From: Pelagihabitans sp947500445
Lineage (GTDB): Bacteria; Bacteroidota; Bacteroidia; Flavobacteriales; Flavobacteriaceae
DNA length: 64,000 bases
Assembly (NCBI RefSeq): GCF_050589625.1
Contig: NZ_JBNGOP010000014.1
Location: 1 to 64,000, forward strand
Reading direction: 5' to 3'
Shown: in pieces, positions 34,799-43,706 of the stretch
How positions within the stretch are numbered: the stretch's first letter is position 1
Layout: every line of letters begins with the position of its first letter
Translations under genes and position numbers: made by a program
Notes under the pieces: model-generated
Told to the model about the DNA's origin: nothing
The model's database searches: none
What the model saw: the letters and a program-made list of their open reading frames with translations, nothing else

Positions 34799-35611
34799 AT
34801 GCAAATTATTTATACCCTTTTAAAGAAACCTTTTTTCGCGAAGTATATGGTCACTTGGCGCAACCCTTTGTCGGAGAAACAGCTTCAGGAATGGGAGTCT
34901 ATTTCGTTTTCAAGCCGTTCCGGCGTATCTGTGAAAGGGCTTTTCGCGGAAAGCCGTACGACGGTTTTAAAGGGAATTATCGTAATGGGACATCCTATGG
35001 GAAAAGAGGCCAAAGCCTACTTTTTAAAAAATGGATATACGGATGTGCTCCGCAATCATGGATATCATGTACTGTTGTTCGACCTGAACGGTTTTGGGGA
35101 AAGCCCTGTAGGGAACTTTGATTATTTTGAAGATGTTATCGCTGCAGGGAAAGAAGCAAAAAAAAGATATCCCGATCTGCCGATCGGATACCACGGTATT
35201 TCTATGGGCGGACAGTTTGCGACCATTGCATTTGCAGAAGAACAGGTATTCGATTTTGCTATAATAGAGAGTGCCGCCAACACCCTTGAAGATTTTTGGA
35301 TCCACTACCCTATCGCCTACTACGCGCTGCGCTGTATTTACTTTTTTATGCCCAAGTATCGGAAACGGATCAAAATGATCGACCGGATCAAGGAAGCGAA
35401 AGGGCTTAAAAAATTGCTTTTGATCTATCTTGAAAATGATGCCGTTATCCGTAACGATGCCGGCCCAAAATTTAAGGATGCCGCTTCCGTTCCCAGTGAA
35501 TTGGTCATTTTTAAAGGGGCCAAACACGCCCAAATACTAAAATCCGAACACCGTGAAGCTTATTTCAAGCTCTTATTGGATTTTTTTGATACGCAAACTG
35601 TTAAAAAATGA
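34799..35611 (+). CDS. Alpha/beta hydrolase 1 of the tetR operon
   Basis: A 270-residue alpha/beta hydrolase with no signal peptide. The triad candidates are Ser135 (YHGISMGGQ nucleophile elbow), Asp214 (IYLENDAVI) and His243 (KGAKHAQIL). GHPMGKEAK near residue 64 is the oxyanion-hole region. The first 20 residues (LLKKPFFAKYMVTW) are amphipathic and may touch the membrane. Its start codon follows the tetR stop directly, and its end overlaps the next gene by four bases (ATGA), so translation is coupled. Substrate unknown; esterase or thioesterase are likely classes. Confidence 0.83.
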   Translation: MQIIYTLLKKPFFAKYMVTWRNPLSEKQLQEWESISFSSRSGVSVKGLFAESRTTVLKGIIVMGHPMGKEAKAYFLKNGYTDVLRNHGYHVLLFDLNGFGESPVGNFDYFEDVIAAGKEAKKRYPDLPIGYHGISMGGQFATIAFAEEQVFDFAIIESAANTLEDFWIHYPIAYYALRCIYFFMPKYRKRIKMIDRIKEAKGLKKLLLIYLENDAVIRNDAGPKFKDAASVPSELVIFKGAKHAQILKSEHREAYFKLLLDFFDTQTVKK

Positions 35612-36465
35612 ATAAAGAAACCGTTATTACCTCCGATGGGTTCCCCATCACCGCACATATGTTCAAAGCTAAAAATGCCTCTGGCAATACTGTTGTCATC
35701 TCGGGCGGCGTAGGGTTGCCCCAACGTTTTTTCTTCAAATTTGCCAAATGGCTCTCGGAGCAAGGTTGCCGAGTGTATACCTTCGATTATCGCGGTATCG
35801 CCTTTTCCAAAAAAGGGGCAATTGCCAAACTGGAAGCTTCCTACAAGGAATGGGCACAGCAAGATTTTAAGGCGGTTACCGAACATGCAAAGAACGCATG
35901 TCCAGAAAACAACATGTTGCATATCGGCCATAGTTTTGGTGGCAATAGTTTGGGCCTTGGGGATGCATATTTGCACTACGATCGTTTTTTGACCGTGGCC
36001 TCCCAGTTTGGATACTTCCGGAACTTTCCTGGAAAAATGCAACTGGTTATTTTGGTCGGTTTCGGTTTTTTAATGCCCGTATTGACCATGGTGATGGGCT
36101 ACTTCCCCAGTCCTTGGTTCGGGCTTGGCGAAGCTTTACCAAAACAAGTGGCCCGCGATTGGGGTATCATGCTACTGCGAAAACGCTCCATGCTGGACTT
36201 GGCGAAACGGTACGGAGAAAATTACTATCCTAAAATTGAAGGGCCTATGTTAATGCTCAGTATTGATGATGATACCTTCGCCCCAAAAAAATCGGTCGAC
36301 GTACTCGCCAATGAGGTTTATAGGAACGCCAAGGTAGAACGGATGCATTTAGTCCCAAAAACCTTTGGACTTTCTAAAATTGGCCACAACGATTTTTTTA
36401 GACAACGGCATCAAGAGCAGCTTTGGCCCATTGTTACAAACTGGTTCAATCTTGAAAAATCATGA
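35608..36465 (+). CDS. Alpha/beta hydrolase 2 of the tetR operon (COG4757-like)
   Basis: A 285-residue alpha/beta hydrolase. Nucleophile Ser109 in HIGHSFGGNSLGL, acid near 222 in LSIDDDTFAP, and His in KIGHNDFFRQ near 265 form the triad. A hydrophobic cap insertion (about 138-170, LVILVGFGFLMPVLTMVMGYF) could bind lipid or the membrane. GHNDFF and the DYRGIAFSK segment (about 60) match the COG4757 group of predicted hydrolases. Four-base overlaps with the genes on both sides show a coupled operon. Substrate unknown. Confidence 0.83.
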   Translation: MNKETVITSDGFPITAHMFKAKNASGNTVVISGGVGLPQRFFFKFAKWLSEQGCRVYTFDYRGIAFSKKGAIAKLEASYKEWAQQDFKAVTEHAKNACPENNMLHIGHSFGGNSLGLGDAYLHYDRFLTVASQFGYFRNFPGKMQLVILVGFGFLMPVLTMVMGYFPSPWFGLGEALPKQVARDWGIMLLRKRSMLDLAKRYGENYYPKIEGPMLMLSIDDDTFAPKKSVDVLANEVYRNAKVERMHLVPKTFGLSKIGHNDFFRQRHQEQLWPIVTNWFNLEKS

Positions 36466-37100
36466 ACGACGCGTACCTAAGAACGACCTATTTTATAGAC
36501 CATGATCAAACGGAACTTCAGGACCGTGCGAACGACATCGTTTCCGGCCAAGTTTCCGATACTAAAAAGTGTATCGCCCTGTTCAATCATGTGCGGGATC
36601 ATTACCCCTATGACCCCTACCATTTGGACCTACGTCCACAAACGCTCCGGGCAAGCAACCTTCTAAATCGAAAGCGGGCGTATTGTATAGAAAAAGCGAT
36701 TCTTTTGTGTGCCCTGTTAAGAGCGGTGAACATTCCGGCCCGACTGCATTTTGGTAATGTGAAAAATCATATTGCAATGGATAAGATCATAAAGATATTA
36801 AATACGGATGTGCTGGTATTCCATGGTTGTACCGAAGTTTTTTTAAACAATCGTTGGTTCAAACTTACCTCCGCTTTCAACAGTGCGCTATGCCATAAAT
36901 TAGGAGTTCCGGTGTTGGAGTTCGATGGAATAAAGGATGCCGTTTTTCAACAGTTCACCGCCGATGGTGACGTTTTTATGGAGTATTTGGAGGAATATGG
37001 TTGTTTTGACGACCTTCCGTACGCCAAAATGCTCAGTAGTTTTAAATCCCATTATCCACATATCGCCATTCCTGAAAATCTTGTTCTTAACCTTGCATAG
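36462..37100 (+). CDS. Transglutaminase-like protein
   Basis: A 212-residue protein of the transglutaminase-like (papain-fold) superfamily. The Cys75 in KRAYCIEKAILLCALLRAVNIPARL is the expected nucleophile before the long helix, and His121 in FHGCTEVFLNNRWFKLTSAF is the expected second residue. The Asp that normally follows in the W-x-x-x-D strand is replaced by Thr/Ser (WFKLTSAF), so the third catalytic residue is missing or altered. Small stand-alone versions are peptidases or acyltransferases of unknown targets. It overlaps the preceding hydrolase by four bases and precedes the next by five, in the tetR operon. Confidence 0.82.
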   Translation: MNDAYLRTTYFIDHDQTELQDRANDIVSGQVSDTKKCIALFNHVRDHYPYDPYHLDLRPQTLRASNLLNRKRAYCIEKAILLCALLRAVNIPARLHFGNVKNHIAMDKIIKILNTDVLVFHGCTEVFLNNRWFKLTSAFNSALCHKLGVPVLEFDGIKDAVFQQFTADGDVFMEYLEEYGCFDDLPYAKMLSSFKSHYPHIAIPENLVLNLA

Positions 37101-37105
37101 CCCTG

Positions 37106-37750
37106 ATGAAGCCCAAAAAAAATCAAGTACAATATAATACGGTCAACACCTACTCCACCCTGAACGAATTGACCGACGACACGGAATATGTTTGGATCGT
37201 GCTACATGGTATCGGTTATCTTAGCCGGTATTTTTTAAAATACTTTGATGAACTCCCTACGGACGAACATTATGTTATCGCTCCGCAGGCTCCGTCCAAA
37301 TATTATCTCGACAATACCTATCGCCATGTTGGCGCCAGTTGGCTCACCAAAGAGGAAACCGTACTGGAAACCGGCAACCTCTACGCCTATTTGGATGCTG
37401 TTTTGGAAAAAGAGAACATTCCATCTACCAAAAAATTAATTGTTTTTGGATATTCCCAGGGCGTTTCCATTGCAACGCGATGGGTGGCACATCGAAAAAT
37501 AAAATGTGATAAACTGATACTTTACGCTGGCGGGATACCAAAAGAACTTCAACCGTCCAGTTTTTCATTTTTAATGGAAAACAAGACCGAAATCATCACC
37601 GTTGTCGGGAACAAGGACCCTTATTTGACCGAAGAAAGAAGGACGGAAGCCACTGTACAAATCGAACGATTGTTTTTGGGAAAGGCCAAAGCACTAGTTT
37701 TTGACGGGGTACATGAGGTCAAAAAAAGCGTGATTCGTCAACTGTTTTGA
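37106..37750 (+). CDS. Alpha/beta hydrolase 3 of the tetR operon (phospholipase/carboxylesterase type)
   Basis: A 214-residue serine hydrolase of the phospholipase/carboxylesterase family (Abhydrolase_2). VLHGIGY (about 33-39) supplies the oxyanion hole, Ser117 in VFGYSQGVS is the nucleophile, Asp171 in VGNKDPYLT the acid and His203 in DGVHEVKK the base, all at normal spacing. APQAPSKYYLDN is a typical family feature. It is the last gene of the operon, starting five bases after the transglutaminase-like gene. Substrate unknown; acyl esters are typical. Confidence 0.87.
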   Translation: MKPKKNQVQYNTVNTYSTLNELTDDTEYVWIVLHGIGYLSRYFLKYFDELPTDEHYVIAPQAPSKYYLDNTYRHVGASWLTKEETVLETGNLYAYLDAVLEKENIPSTKKLIVFGYSQGVSIATRWVAHRKIKCDKLILYAGGIPKELQPSSFSFLMENKTEIITVVGNKDPYLTEERRTEATVQIERLFLGKAKALVFDGVHEVKKSVIRQLF

Positions 37751-37830
37751 CGTAGGTATCCGGTATTTCCGTGTCTATGCCGATATGTCGCCCTTTCAGT
37801 GGTAACAATCCAACTTCTGTATTTTTTAGC

Positions 37831-38760
37831 CTATTTTTCTTCCGATGTTTCCGCTATGGGATAATAATCGATCGCCCGTGTGGTATAGCTATTTTCAGGT
37901 GTGACAATTTGTTTTACCCAATTTTTAGGGTCGGCATCATCAAATTGATATACATATTCCCGTACTTCCTCATTTTCGCCAGTTTTTACGGTTTCCCCCG
38001 ACAAACATCCATCGGCATCGTAACGATAGTTGGTAGTCCTTTCGGGTGTAAACTGTCCTGCATCGGTATCAAAAATAAAATCCGTTTTTAAGAATACTTG
38101 CTCTTTTTCGTTGAAAGTAGTTTCTTGTGCCTTGTGGGGGTCTCCGTTCAGAAATTTTTTGGTGAGTACAATGCGTTCCCGACCTCCGAGCTTGTTTTTG
38201 CGTGTTGAGGTACGGATGGATTTTTGAAGTACTCCGTTTAAACGGTAACTGACGGTACTTTCGTTTCTATATTTGGTGTAGCTGACCGTTGTTTCATCAA
38301 TTCCCTCATCGTTTGTTCGAACGATCTTGGTGAGCCGTCCACTGTCGTCGTGCCAGTATTGGTATTGATCTAAAAAATCCTGATCATATGAAATGATCTT
38401 CTCCGTAATCTTAAGTGTTTGTAGCGAATCAAAGGTGTATAAATTGGCGATACTGGTTGCCTTGTCAAAGTTACCGCCCCTATAGTTCTCAAAGCGTTTT
38501 TCCGTAAGCCGTCCATTTCCATAGGTATAGTACGTTATGGTGTAGTCGGCTTCGTTATAGCGGGTCACAGATTTGGTCAAGCGCCCCTTGGCATCAAATT
38601 TATACTCTTCCTTACCGTAGTCGGTACTGACCAAGCTCTTTTTGACCGCTCCTTTCAAATCGAAATCGGCCGTGGTAAATAGTTTAATTTCTTGCGATCG
38701 AAGTGTTACCGTGACAAAGGTGGAGCACAATAACAAGGTTGAAATGTAATTTCTTATCAT
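37831..38760 (-). CDS. Exported protein with YD/RHS-like beta repeats
   Basis: A 309-residue protein of unknown function. Signal peptide about 1-22 (MIRNYISTLLLCSTFVTVTLRSQ). The rest is a series of short beta-hairpin repeats with a Y-x-x-x-G-R-L pattern: YKFDAKGRLTKS, YYTYGNGRLTEK, YWHDDSGRLTKI, YRYDADGCLSGE. This is the YD-type pattern of RHS and related wall- or surface-associated sugar-binding proteins. There is no toxin domain and no RHS core end. It lies alone, convergent to the tetR operon and upstream-adjacent to dnaK with a terminator between. Confidence 0.72.
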   Translation of the reverse strand: MIRNYISTLLLCSTFVTVTLRSQEIKLFTTADFDLKGAVKKSLVSTDYGKEEYKFDAKGRLTKSVTRYNEADYTITYYTYGNGRLTEKRFENYRGGNFDKATSIANLYTFDSLQTLKITEKIISYDQDFLDQYQYWHDDSGRLTKIVRTNDEGIDETTVSYTKYRNESTVSYRLNGVLQKSIRTSTRKNKLGGRERIVLTKKFLNGDPHKAQETTFNEKEQVFLKTDFIFDTDAGQFTPERTTNYRYDADGCLSGETVKTGENEEVREYVYQFDDADPKNWVKQIVTPENSYTTRAIDYYPIAETSEEK

Positions 38761-38812
38761 ACCGTAAAATTACTTTTATTCCATTAACCAGAACAAAATT
38801 AGTACCAAAGAT

Positions 38813-38842
38813 AAAAGGGACGGTTTGCACCGTCCCTTTTTT
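38813..38842. terminator. Terminator between dnaK and the YD-repeat gene
   Basis: AAAAGGGACGGT-TTGC-ACCGTCCCTTTT with T-runs on the right and a short A-run on the left. On the minus strand it would end dnaK 25 bases after its stop. Confidence 0.83.
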
Positions 38843-38867
38843 ATATGAAGAAAACACTATGTTCACG

Positions 38868-40781
38868 TTACTTTACCTCTTCAAAATCAACGTCTTCAAC
38901 GTTATCGCCCTCTGCTTCCTCGGATGTACCCGCAGCTGCGTCGGCTTCTGGAGCAGCTCCTCCGGCCTGTTGTGCCTCAGCCTGCGCCTTGTACATTTCT
39001 TCGGAAGCTACTTTCCACGCTTCGTTAATTTTATCCAAAGCAGGGGTAATCACGGCCAAGTCTTTGGTTTCGTAAGCTTTTTTGAGTTCTTCCAAAGCAG
39101 CTTCTATCGGTTGCTTTTTATCATCGGAAAGCTTATCGCCAAACTCCTTTAACTGCTTTTCGGTCTGGAAAATCATTCCATCGGCCTCGTTCAACTTATC
39201 GGCAGTTTCCTTTGCGTTCTTATCCGCTTCGGCATTGGCTTCCGCCTCCGCTTTCATTTTTTGGATTTCCTCTTCGGTCAAACCAGAGGAAGCCTCGATA
39301 CGGATATCTTGTGACTTATTGGTCGCCTTATCGGTTGCCGAAACTTTAATAATTCCGTTGGCATCGATATCGAAAGTAACTTCAATTTGAGGTGTACCAC
39401 GCTGTGCCGGTGGAATACCGTCCAAGTGAAAACGCCCTATGGTCTTATTGTCGGCGGCCATTGCCCGCTCACCCTGTAATACATGTATTTCTACCGATGG
39501 CTGATTGTCCGCCGCGGTGGAAAACACTTGCGACTTTTTGGTCGGGATAGTGGTGTTGGCCTCGATCAACTTTGTAAAAACGTTGCCCATGGTTTCAATA
39601 CCCAAGGATAGCGGTGTCACATCCAATAACAATACGTCCTTTACATCACCGGTAAGTACCCCTCCCTGAATGGCTGCACCTACGGCGACCACTTCGTCCG
39701 GGTTTACCCCTTTTGAAGGTTTTTTACCGAAAAACTTTTCAACGGCCTCTTGCACTGCAGGTATCCTTGTAGAGCCCCCTACCAAAATGATTTCGTCGAT
39801 ATCGCTTTTGGAAAGTCCTGCCGCTTTTAAGGCGGTCTGACATGGCTCGATGGTACGCTTCACCAAATCTTCGATCAATTGTTCGAATTTTGCTTTGGTA
39901 AGGGTACGCACCAAGTGCTTAGGTCCTGTAGCGGTAGCGGTAACATAGGGAAGGTTTATTTCGGTCTGTGCAGAGGAAGACAGTTCGATCTTTGCTTTTT
40001 CAGCAGCTTCCCGCAACCGTTGCAGCGCCATGGCATCGTCCCTCAGGTCGATACTTTCATCATTTTTAAATTCCTCGGCCAACCAATCGATAATCTTTTG
40101 GTCCACGTCGTCACCACCTAAATGCGTATCCCCATCGGTAGACAGTACTTCAAAAACTCCATCTCCCAATTCCAAAATCGATACATCGTGCGTACCACCA
40201 CCAAAATCGAATACTACTATTTTTTGGTCTACGGTCTTTTTATCGAGTCCGTACGCCAAAGATGCCGCAGTAGGCTCGTTTATAATCCGTTCTACCGTAA
40301 GTCCCGCAATTTCGCCCGCCTCTTTAGTCGCCTGCCGTTGGGCATCGTTAAAATAGGCAGGAACCGTAATTACGGCCCTTGTCACATCTTGTCCCAGGTA
40401 ATCCTCAGCGGTCTTCTTCATTTTTTGAAGAATCATCGCCGATAATTCTTGAGGGGTATACAAACGTCCATCAATATCTACTCTGGGCGTATCGTTGTCG
40501 CCTTTTACCACATTGTAGGGTACCCTTTTTGCTTCCTTATCGGATTCGGAGTACTTATTCCCCATAAATCGTTTAATGGAATATATTGTTTTGCTAGGGT
40601 TGGTCACCGCCTGTCTTTTGGCCGGGTCACCAACTTTGATTTCTCCTCCTTCAACAAAAGCGATAACCGATGGAGTGGTCCGCTTTCCTTCTGCATTTGG
40701 AATCACCACAGGTTCGTTTCCTTCCATTACCGAAACGCAGGAGTTGGTGGTTCCCAAATCTATACCTATTATTTTACTCAT
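38868..40781 (-). CDS. dnaK: Chaperone DnaK (Hsp70)
   Basis: A 637-residue Hsp70, full length. The ATPase domain (about 1-385) shows IIGIDLGTTNSCVSVMEG, VPAYFNDAQRQATKEAGEIAGL, VFDFGGGTHDVSIL and GGSTRIPAVQEAV; the linker DVLLLDVTPLSLGIET leads to the substrate-binding domain; the tail is the Ala/Gly/Asp/Glu-rich end typical of DnaK (ending EEAEGDNVEDVDFEEVK). No dnaJ or grpE is adjacent. The upstream region has a TGACATCCTGTCA palindrome and a sigma-54-like element, described separately. Confidence 0.98.
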   Translation of the reverse strand: MSKIIGIDLGTTNSCVSVMEGNEPVVIPNAEGKRTTPSVIAFVEGGEIKVGDPAKRQAVTNPSKTIYSIKRFMGNKYSESDKEAKRVPYNVVKGDNDTPRVDIDGRLYTPQELSAMILQKMKKTAEDYLGQDVTRAVITVPAYFNDAQRQATKEAGEIAGLTVERIINEPTAASLAYGLDKKTVDQKIVVFDFGGGTHDVSILELGDGVFEVLSTDGDTHLGGDDVDQKIIDWLAEEFKNDESIDLRDDAMALQRLREAAEKAKIELSSSAQTEINLPYVTATATGPKHLVRTLTKAKFEQLIEDLVKRTIEPCQTALKAAGLSKSDIDEIILVGGSTRIPAVQEAVEKFFGKKPSKGVNPDEVVAVGAAIQGGVLTGDVKDVLLLDVTPLSLGIETMGNVFTKLIEANTTIPTKKSQVFSTAADNQPSVEIHVLQGERAMAADNKTIGRFHLDGIPPAQRGTPQIEVTFDIDANGIIKVSATDKATNKSQDIRIEASSGLTEEEIQKMKAEAEANAEADKNAKETADKLNEADGMIFQTEKQLKEFGDKLSDDKKQPIEAALEELKKAYETKDLAVITPALDKINEAWKVASEEMYKAQAEAQQAGGAAPEADAAAGTSEEAEGDNVEDVDFEEVK

Positions 40782-41116
40782 GTTATTTATTTTAAATGTT
40801 AGCGCCTCTTTTTTTGCGATTCACTCGTTAAATGACAAACAATATGCCAAGACATGAAAACTGACAGGATGTCATTCCCGGTTATCTTTAGGGTGATTTT
40901 TAAAAGAGTATTGGGCCATAACGACGCTACTACCTAACGAAGAAGAATGTCGCAACCGGTTTCGTTCTTATACTAAGTATGAGAAGTTGAGCTTGGCGAG
41001 GGCAGCTGTGAAAGGTTCATGGTTCATAGCAACCCTATTTGGTCGCAATCAAACCAAGAGGTTGTGCGATGAAGAAAATACAATTTTATATGATATGCCA
41101 GCTCGCCATGAGGCCC
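40782..41116. other. dnaK upstream region
   Basis: The 335 bases carry no reading frame; the part nearest dnaK holds a palindrome and a possible promoter. The remaining part, down to the end of the DUF1080 gene at 41117, shows nothing I can name. Confidence 0.6.
40834..40874 (-). promoter_or_regulatory. Palindrome plus sigma-54-like element upstream of dnaK
   Basis: On the minus strand: TGACATCCTGTCA (40874-40862), an 11-base spacer, then TTGGCATATTGTTTG (about 40850-40836). The latter has GG-N10-GT, close to the -24/-12 GG-N10-GC form. It lies 55-95 bases before the dnaK start. Confidence 0.45.
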
Positions 41117-42058
41117 CTATTCTACAATAGGTGTAATCTCTATTTTACGAAAATCGATGGGTCCATGGTCTCCTTGTATGAATATCGGGCCCGGTTGCGC
41201 TTCTTTGTTATCCAAGGCCCCACCGGTCATCCCTGGGATATTTTGGTCGTTGATAATGGTGGTCCCATTTGCGATTACGGTAACCCGGCGACCGATAAGG
41301 GTAATCTCAAAGGTCTGCCATTCTCCCGCCTTTTTCGCGACCATTTCGTTCGGCGTTAAAAACCCATAAACTCCTCCAAAGTAAACACTGGACGCTTCCT
41401 TACCATAATTGTCGGCGATCTGTACTTCATATCTACCACGCAGATAAAGTCCGCTATTGCTGTCTTCCGGATATCGGAATTCCGCTTTCAATTTAAAATC
41501 GCTAAACTTCCGGTCGGAAACAAGGTTGGAACCGGACGCAGGGCTTTTTAAAATCCCCTCTTCAACAATCCATTGGTTCTCACCTTCGGCATGCCATCCG
41601 TTCAAGCTTTCGCCATCAAAAAGAGCGACCGTGCCCCCCCAGTTCGAAGCTGCGCGGTACTTTAGTTTAGGCGCCTTTACCGCTGTCCAATCATAACGCT
41701 TTCCATCGGTATACACCATAGTACCGTTCAGCGCATCCCCGACCAAGTCCCCTTCAAAGATCATGTTGGATCCGCCCGGTTCCCATTGTGGTGGTATCTC
41801 AAATCGAAATGTCGTCTTTTCATAGGATATCTCTGAAATCGGTCGTGCGCTCCCAAAAGCGTACACAAACCTACCTACAAGGGTATGGTTCCCTGAGTGG
41901 GTAATTTCCAACCAGGAAGGCAGTTCTTCCCCATCCTTTTGAATGGTCAAATTCCAGCGTCCCTCCAAAGCTTCTGATTCTTGCGACATCGTCACCGAGG
42001 AAACCAAACTGAAAAAACACACCAGCAATACCCGTATTACCCTTAACTTAAAAACCAT
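41117..42058 (-). CDS. DUF1080 (3-keto-disaccharide hydrolase) exported protein
   Basis: A 313-residue protein. Signal peptide about 1-23 (VIRVLLVCFFSLVSSVTMSQ), an N-terminal beta domain (about 25-120, WNLTIQKDGEELPSWLEI), and a DUF1080 concanavalin-like domain (about 135-313): VALFDGESLNGWHAEGENQWIVEEGI, FRYPEDSNSGLYLRGRYEVQI, GGVYGF, GEWQTFEITLIGRRVTVIANG and PGPIFIQGDHGPIDFRKIEI. This domain is found in 3-keto-disaccharide hydrolases of marine and gut Bacteroidota. Start placed at 42058, where the signal peptide begins; the open frame upstream has no signal. Stands alone. Confidence 0.87.
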   Translation of the reverse strand: MVFKLRVIRVLLVCFFSLVSSVTMSQESEALEGRWNLTIQKDGEELPSWLEITHSGNHTLVGRFVYAFGSARPISEISYEKTTFRFEIPPQWEPGGSNMIFEGDLVGDALNGTMVYTDGKRYDWTAVKAPKLKYRAASNWGGTVALFDGESLNGWHAEGENQWIVEEGILKSPASGSNLVSDRKFSDFKLKAEFRYPEDSNSGLYLRGRYEVQIADNYGKEASSVYFGGVYGFLTPNEMVAKKAGEWQTFEITLIGRRVTVIANGTTIINDQNIPGMTGGALDNKEAQPGPIFIQGDHGPIDFRKIEITPIVE

Positions 42059-42379
42059 GGAACATATATTTGTTACGCTAAAATAGAACTTATCCGTTAC
42101 ATCCGAACGTTTTGGGTTAAACGACACCTTTGTTTTACGCTTTTTTCCGAAACTAACCCTCCCCAATCGAAACAGGAAAATTTCCATAGTCCTATTTGCC
42201 CCTCGCACCATTTCCATACCCGAATTTCCATTGTCCATCTTGTTTGACCAGTCGAAAAAGAAATTGTGTCAACTCCTCTTTAGCAACATCAAAAAAAAGA
42301 GGAATTACGAAAATCAGGGCCAAAAGGAAACGAAAGACGTGTCCATTGTGTACTTTTATCCGTACAAAAACAAATACTA

Positions 42380-43198
42380 ATGTCCACTGCAAAAAAAGAG
42401 TACAAACGGGTCACCGTAAAATCATTGGTAGAAATGAAGAAGAATGGGGAGAAAATCTCCATGCTTACCGCTTATGATTATTCGATGGCAAAAATCGTGG
42501 ATTCCGCCAAAGTAGACATCATTCTGGTCGGTGATTCGGCCAGTAACGTTATGGCGGGGCACGAAACCACCTTACCCATTACCTTGGATCAGATGATCTA
42601 TCACGCCACTTCGGTCATTCGAGCGGTAGAACGTGCTTTGGTCGTTGTCGATATTCCCTTTGGAAGTTATCAAAGTGATCCCAAGGAGGCCTTGCGTTCG
42701 GCCATACGGATCATGAAGGAAAGCGGTGCACATGCCGTTAAGCTTGAGGGTGGTGAGGAAATAAAGGAATCGGTAAAACGTATCCTAAATGCGGGCATTC
42801 CCGTAATGGGTCACTTGGGGCTTACACCGCAGTCAATTTATAAGTTCGGTACGTACACCGTTCGGGCCAAGGAGGAAAGCGAAGCTGAAAAATTGATATC
42901 AGACGCCAAGTTGTTGGAGAAAATAGGATGTTTTGGTATCGTTTTGGAAAAAATACCGGCCTCGCTTACTCAAAAAGTCAGTGAAAAACTTTCGATACCT
43001 ACCATCGGTATCGGCGGAGGTAAACATGCAGACGGCCAAGTACTGGTCATTCACGATCTGCTGGGTATGACACATGAGTTCAATCCGCGGTTTTTAAGAC
43101 GGTATATGAATTTATACGAGGATATGGGAAATGCCATCTCCCAATATGTGACGGACGTTAAAACAAAAAGTTTCCCTAGTGACGACGAACAATATTAA
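42380..43198 (+). CDS. panB: 3-Methyl-2-oxobutanoate hydroxymethyltransferase
   Basis: A 272-residue PanB, full length. It adds a hydroxymethyl group from 5,10-methylenetetrahydrofolate to 2-oxoisovalerate, giving ketopantoate for pantothenate and CoA. Motifs: ISMLTAYDYSMAKIVDSAKVDIILVGDSASNV (metal-binding DSA), VKLEGGEEI, PVMGHLGLTPQS and IPTIGIGGGKHADGQVLVIHDLLGM. First gene of panB-lspA-rluA; the last two are also in this order in other flavobacteria. Confidence 0.96.
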   Translation: MSTAKKEYKRVTVKSLVEMKKNGEKISMLTAYDYSMAKIVDSAKVDIILVGDSASNVMAGHETTLPITLDQMIYHATSVIRAVERALVVVDIPFGSYQSDPKEALRSAIRIMKESGAHAVKLEGGEEIKESVKRILNAGIPVMGHLGLTPQSIYKFGTYTVRAKEESEAEKLISDAKLLEKIGCFGIVLEKIPASLTQKVSEKLSIPTIGIGGGKHADGQVLVIHDLLGMTHEFNPRFLRRYMNLYEDMGNAISQYVTDVKTKSFPSDDEQY

Positions 43199-43208
43199 AA
43201 AAGGCGCT

Positions 43209-43706
43209 ATGAAAAAGGGCCGGAGGTTGAAGCAGATCGGTATCGTTTTGTTGGTGCTATTGAACATAGGTTGTGATCAAGTTTCCAAAGATGTGGTACG
43301 CAAAAAGGTCGACTTTGGTGAGTATATTGAAATTGTGCCCGATCATTTTATATTGACAAATGTGGAGAACACTGGTGCAATGCTCGGTTTTGGGGATGAT
43401 TTTTCGCCTTGGGTAAAAATAATCGTGTTGCAACTGATTCCCGTGCTAATACTTTTCGTGCTATTGTTCCGAGTTTTGTTAAAAAAAACCTTAACCCTTT
43501 GGGACGGTACCGCCTTTTCTTTTGTGATCGGTGGCGGCATCGGAAACCTGATCGACCGTATTGCCTATGGCTCGGTAACCGATTTTTTTCAGATACGTTT
43601 GGGGTTTTTAAAAACCGGTATTTTTAATATGGCCGACGTGTCCGTTACCCTTGGGGTGCTATTGTTATTGGCCCTTTCCCTGAGCGGTAAAAAAATTGTG
43701 GTTTGA
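43209..43706 (+). CDS. lspA: Signal peptidase II (prolipoprotein)
   Basis: A 165-residue membrane aspartyl protease with four transmembrane helices that removes signal peptides from lipoproteins. LLNIGCDQVSKDVVRK (the DQxxK box), NVENTGAMLGF (the NxGaxFg box), GGIGNLIDRI (catalytic Asp 1) and GIFNMADVSVTLG (catalytic Asp 2) are all present. Start set at 43209 (MKKGRR); an ATG at 43179 is also in frame and would overlap panB. Its stop overlaps the rluA start by one base (TGATG). It serves the many lipoproteins seen in this window. Confidence 0.93.
   Translation: MKKGRRLKQIGIVLLVLLNIGCDQVSKDVVRKKVDFGEYIEIVPDHFILTNVENTGAMLGFGDDFSPWVKIIVLQLIPVLILFVLLFRVLLKKTLTLWDGTAFSFVIGGGIGNLIDRIAYGSVTDFFQIRLGFLKTGIFNMADVSVTLGVLLLLALSLSGKKIVV

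Noticed and set aside
34238..37750. Defence system reading of the TetR operon (transglutaminase-like plus hydrolases)
   Set aside because: No nuclease, NTPase, NAD-cleaving or nucleotide-signalling domain occurs, and the gene set fits metabolism better.
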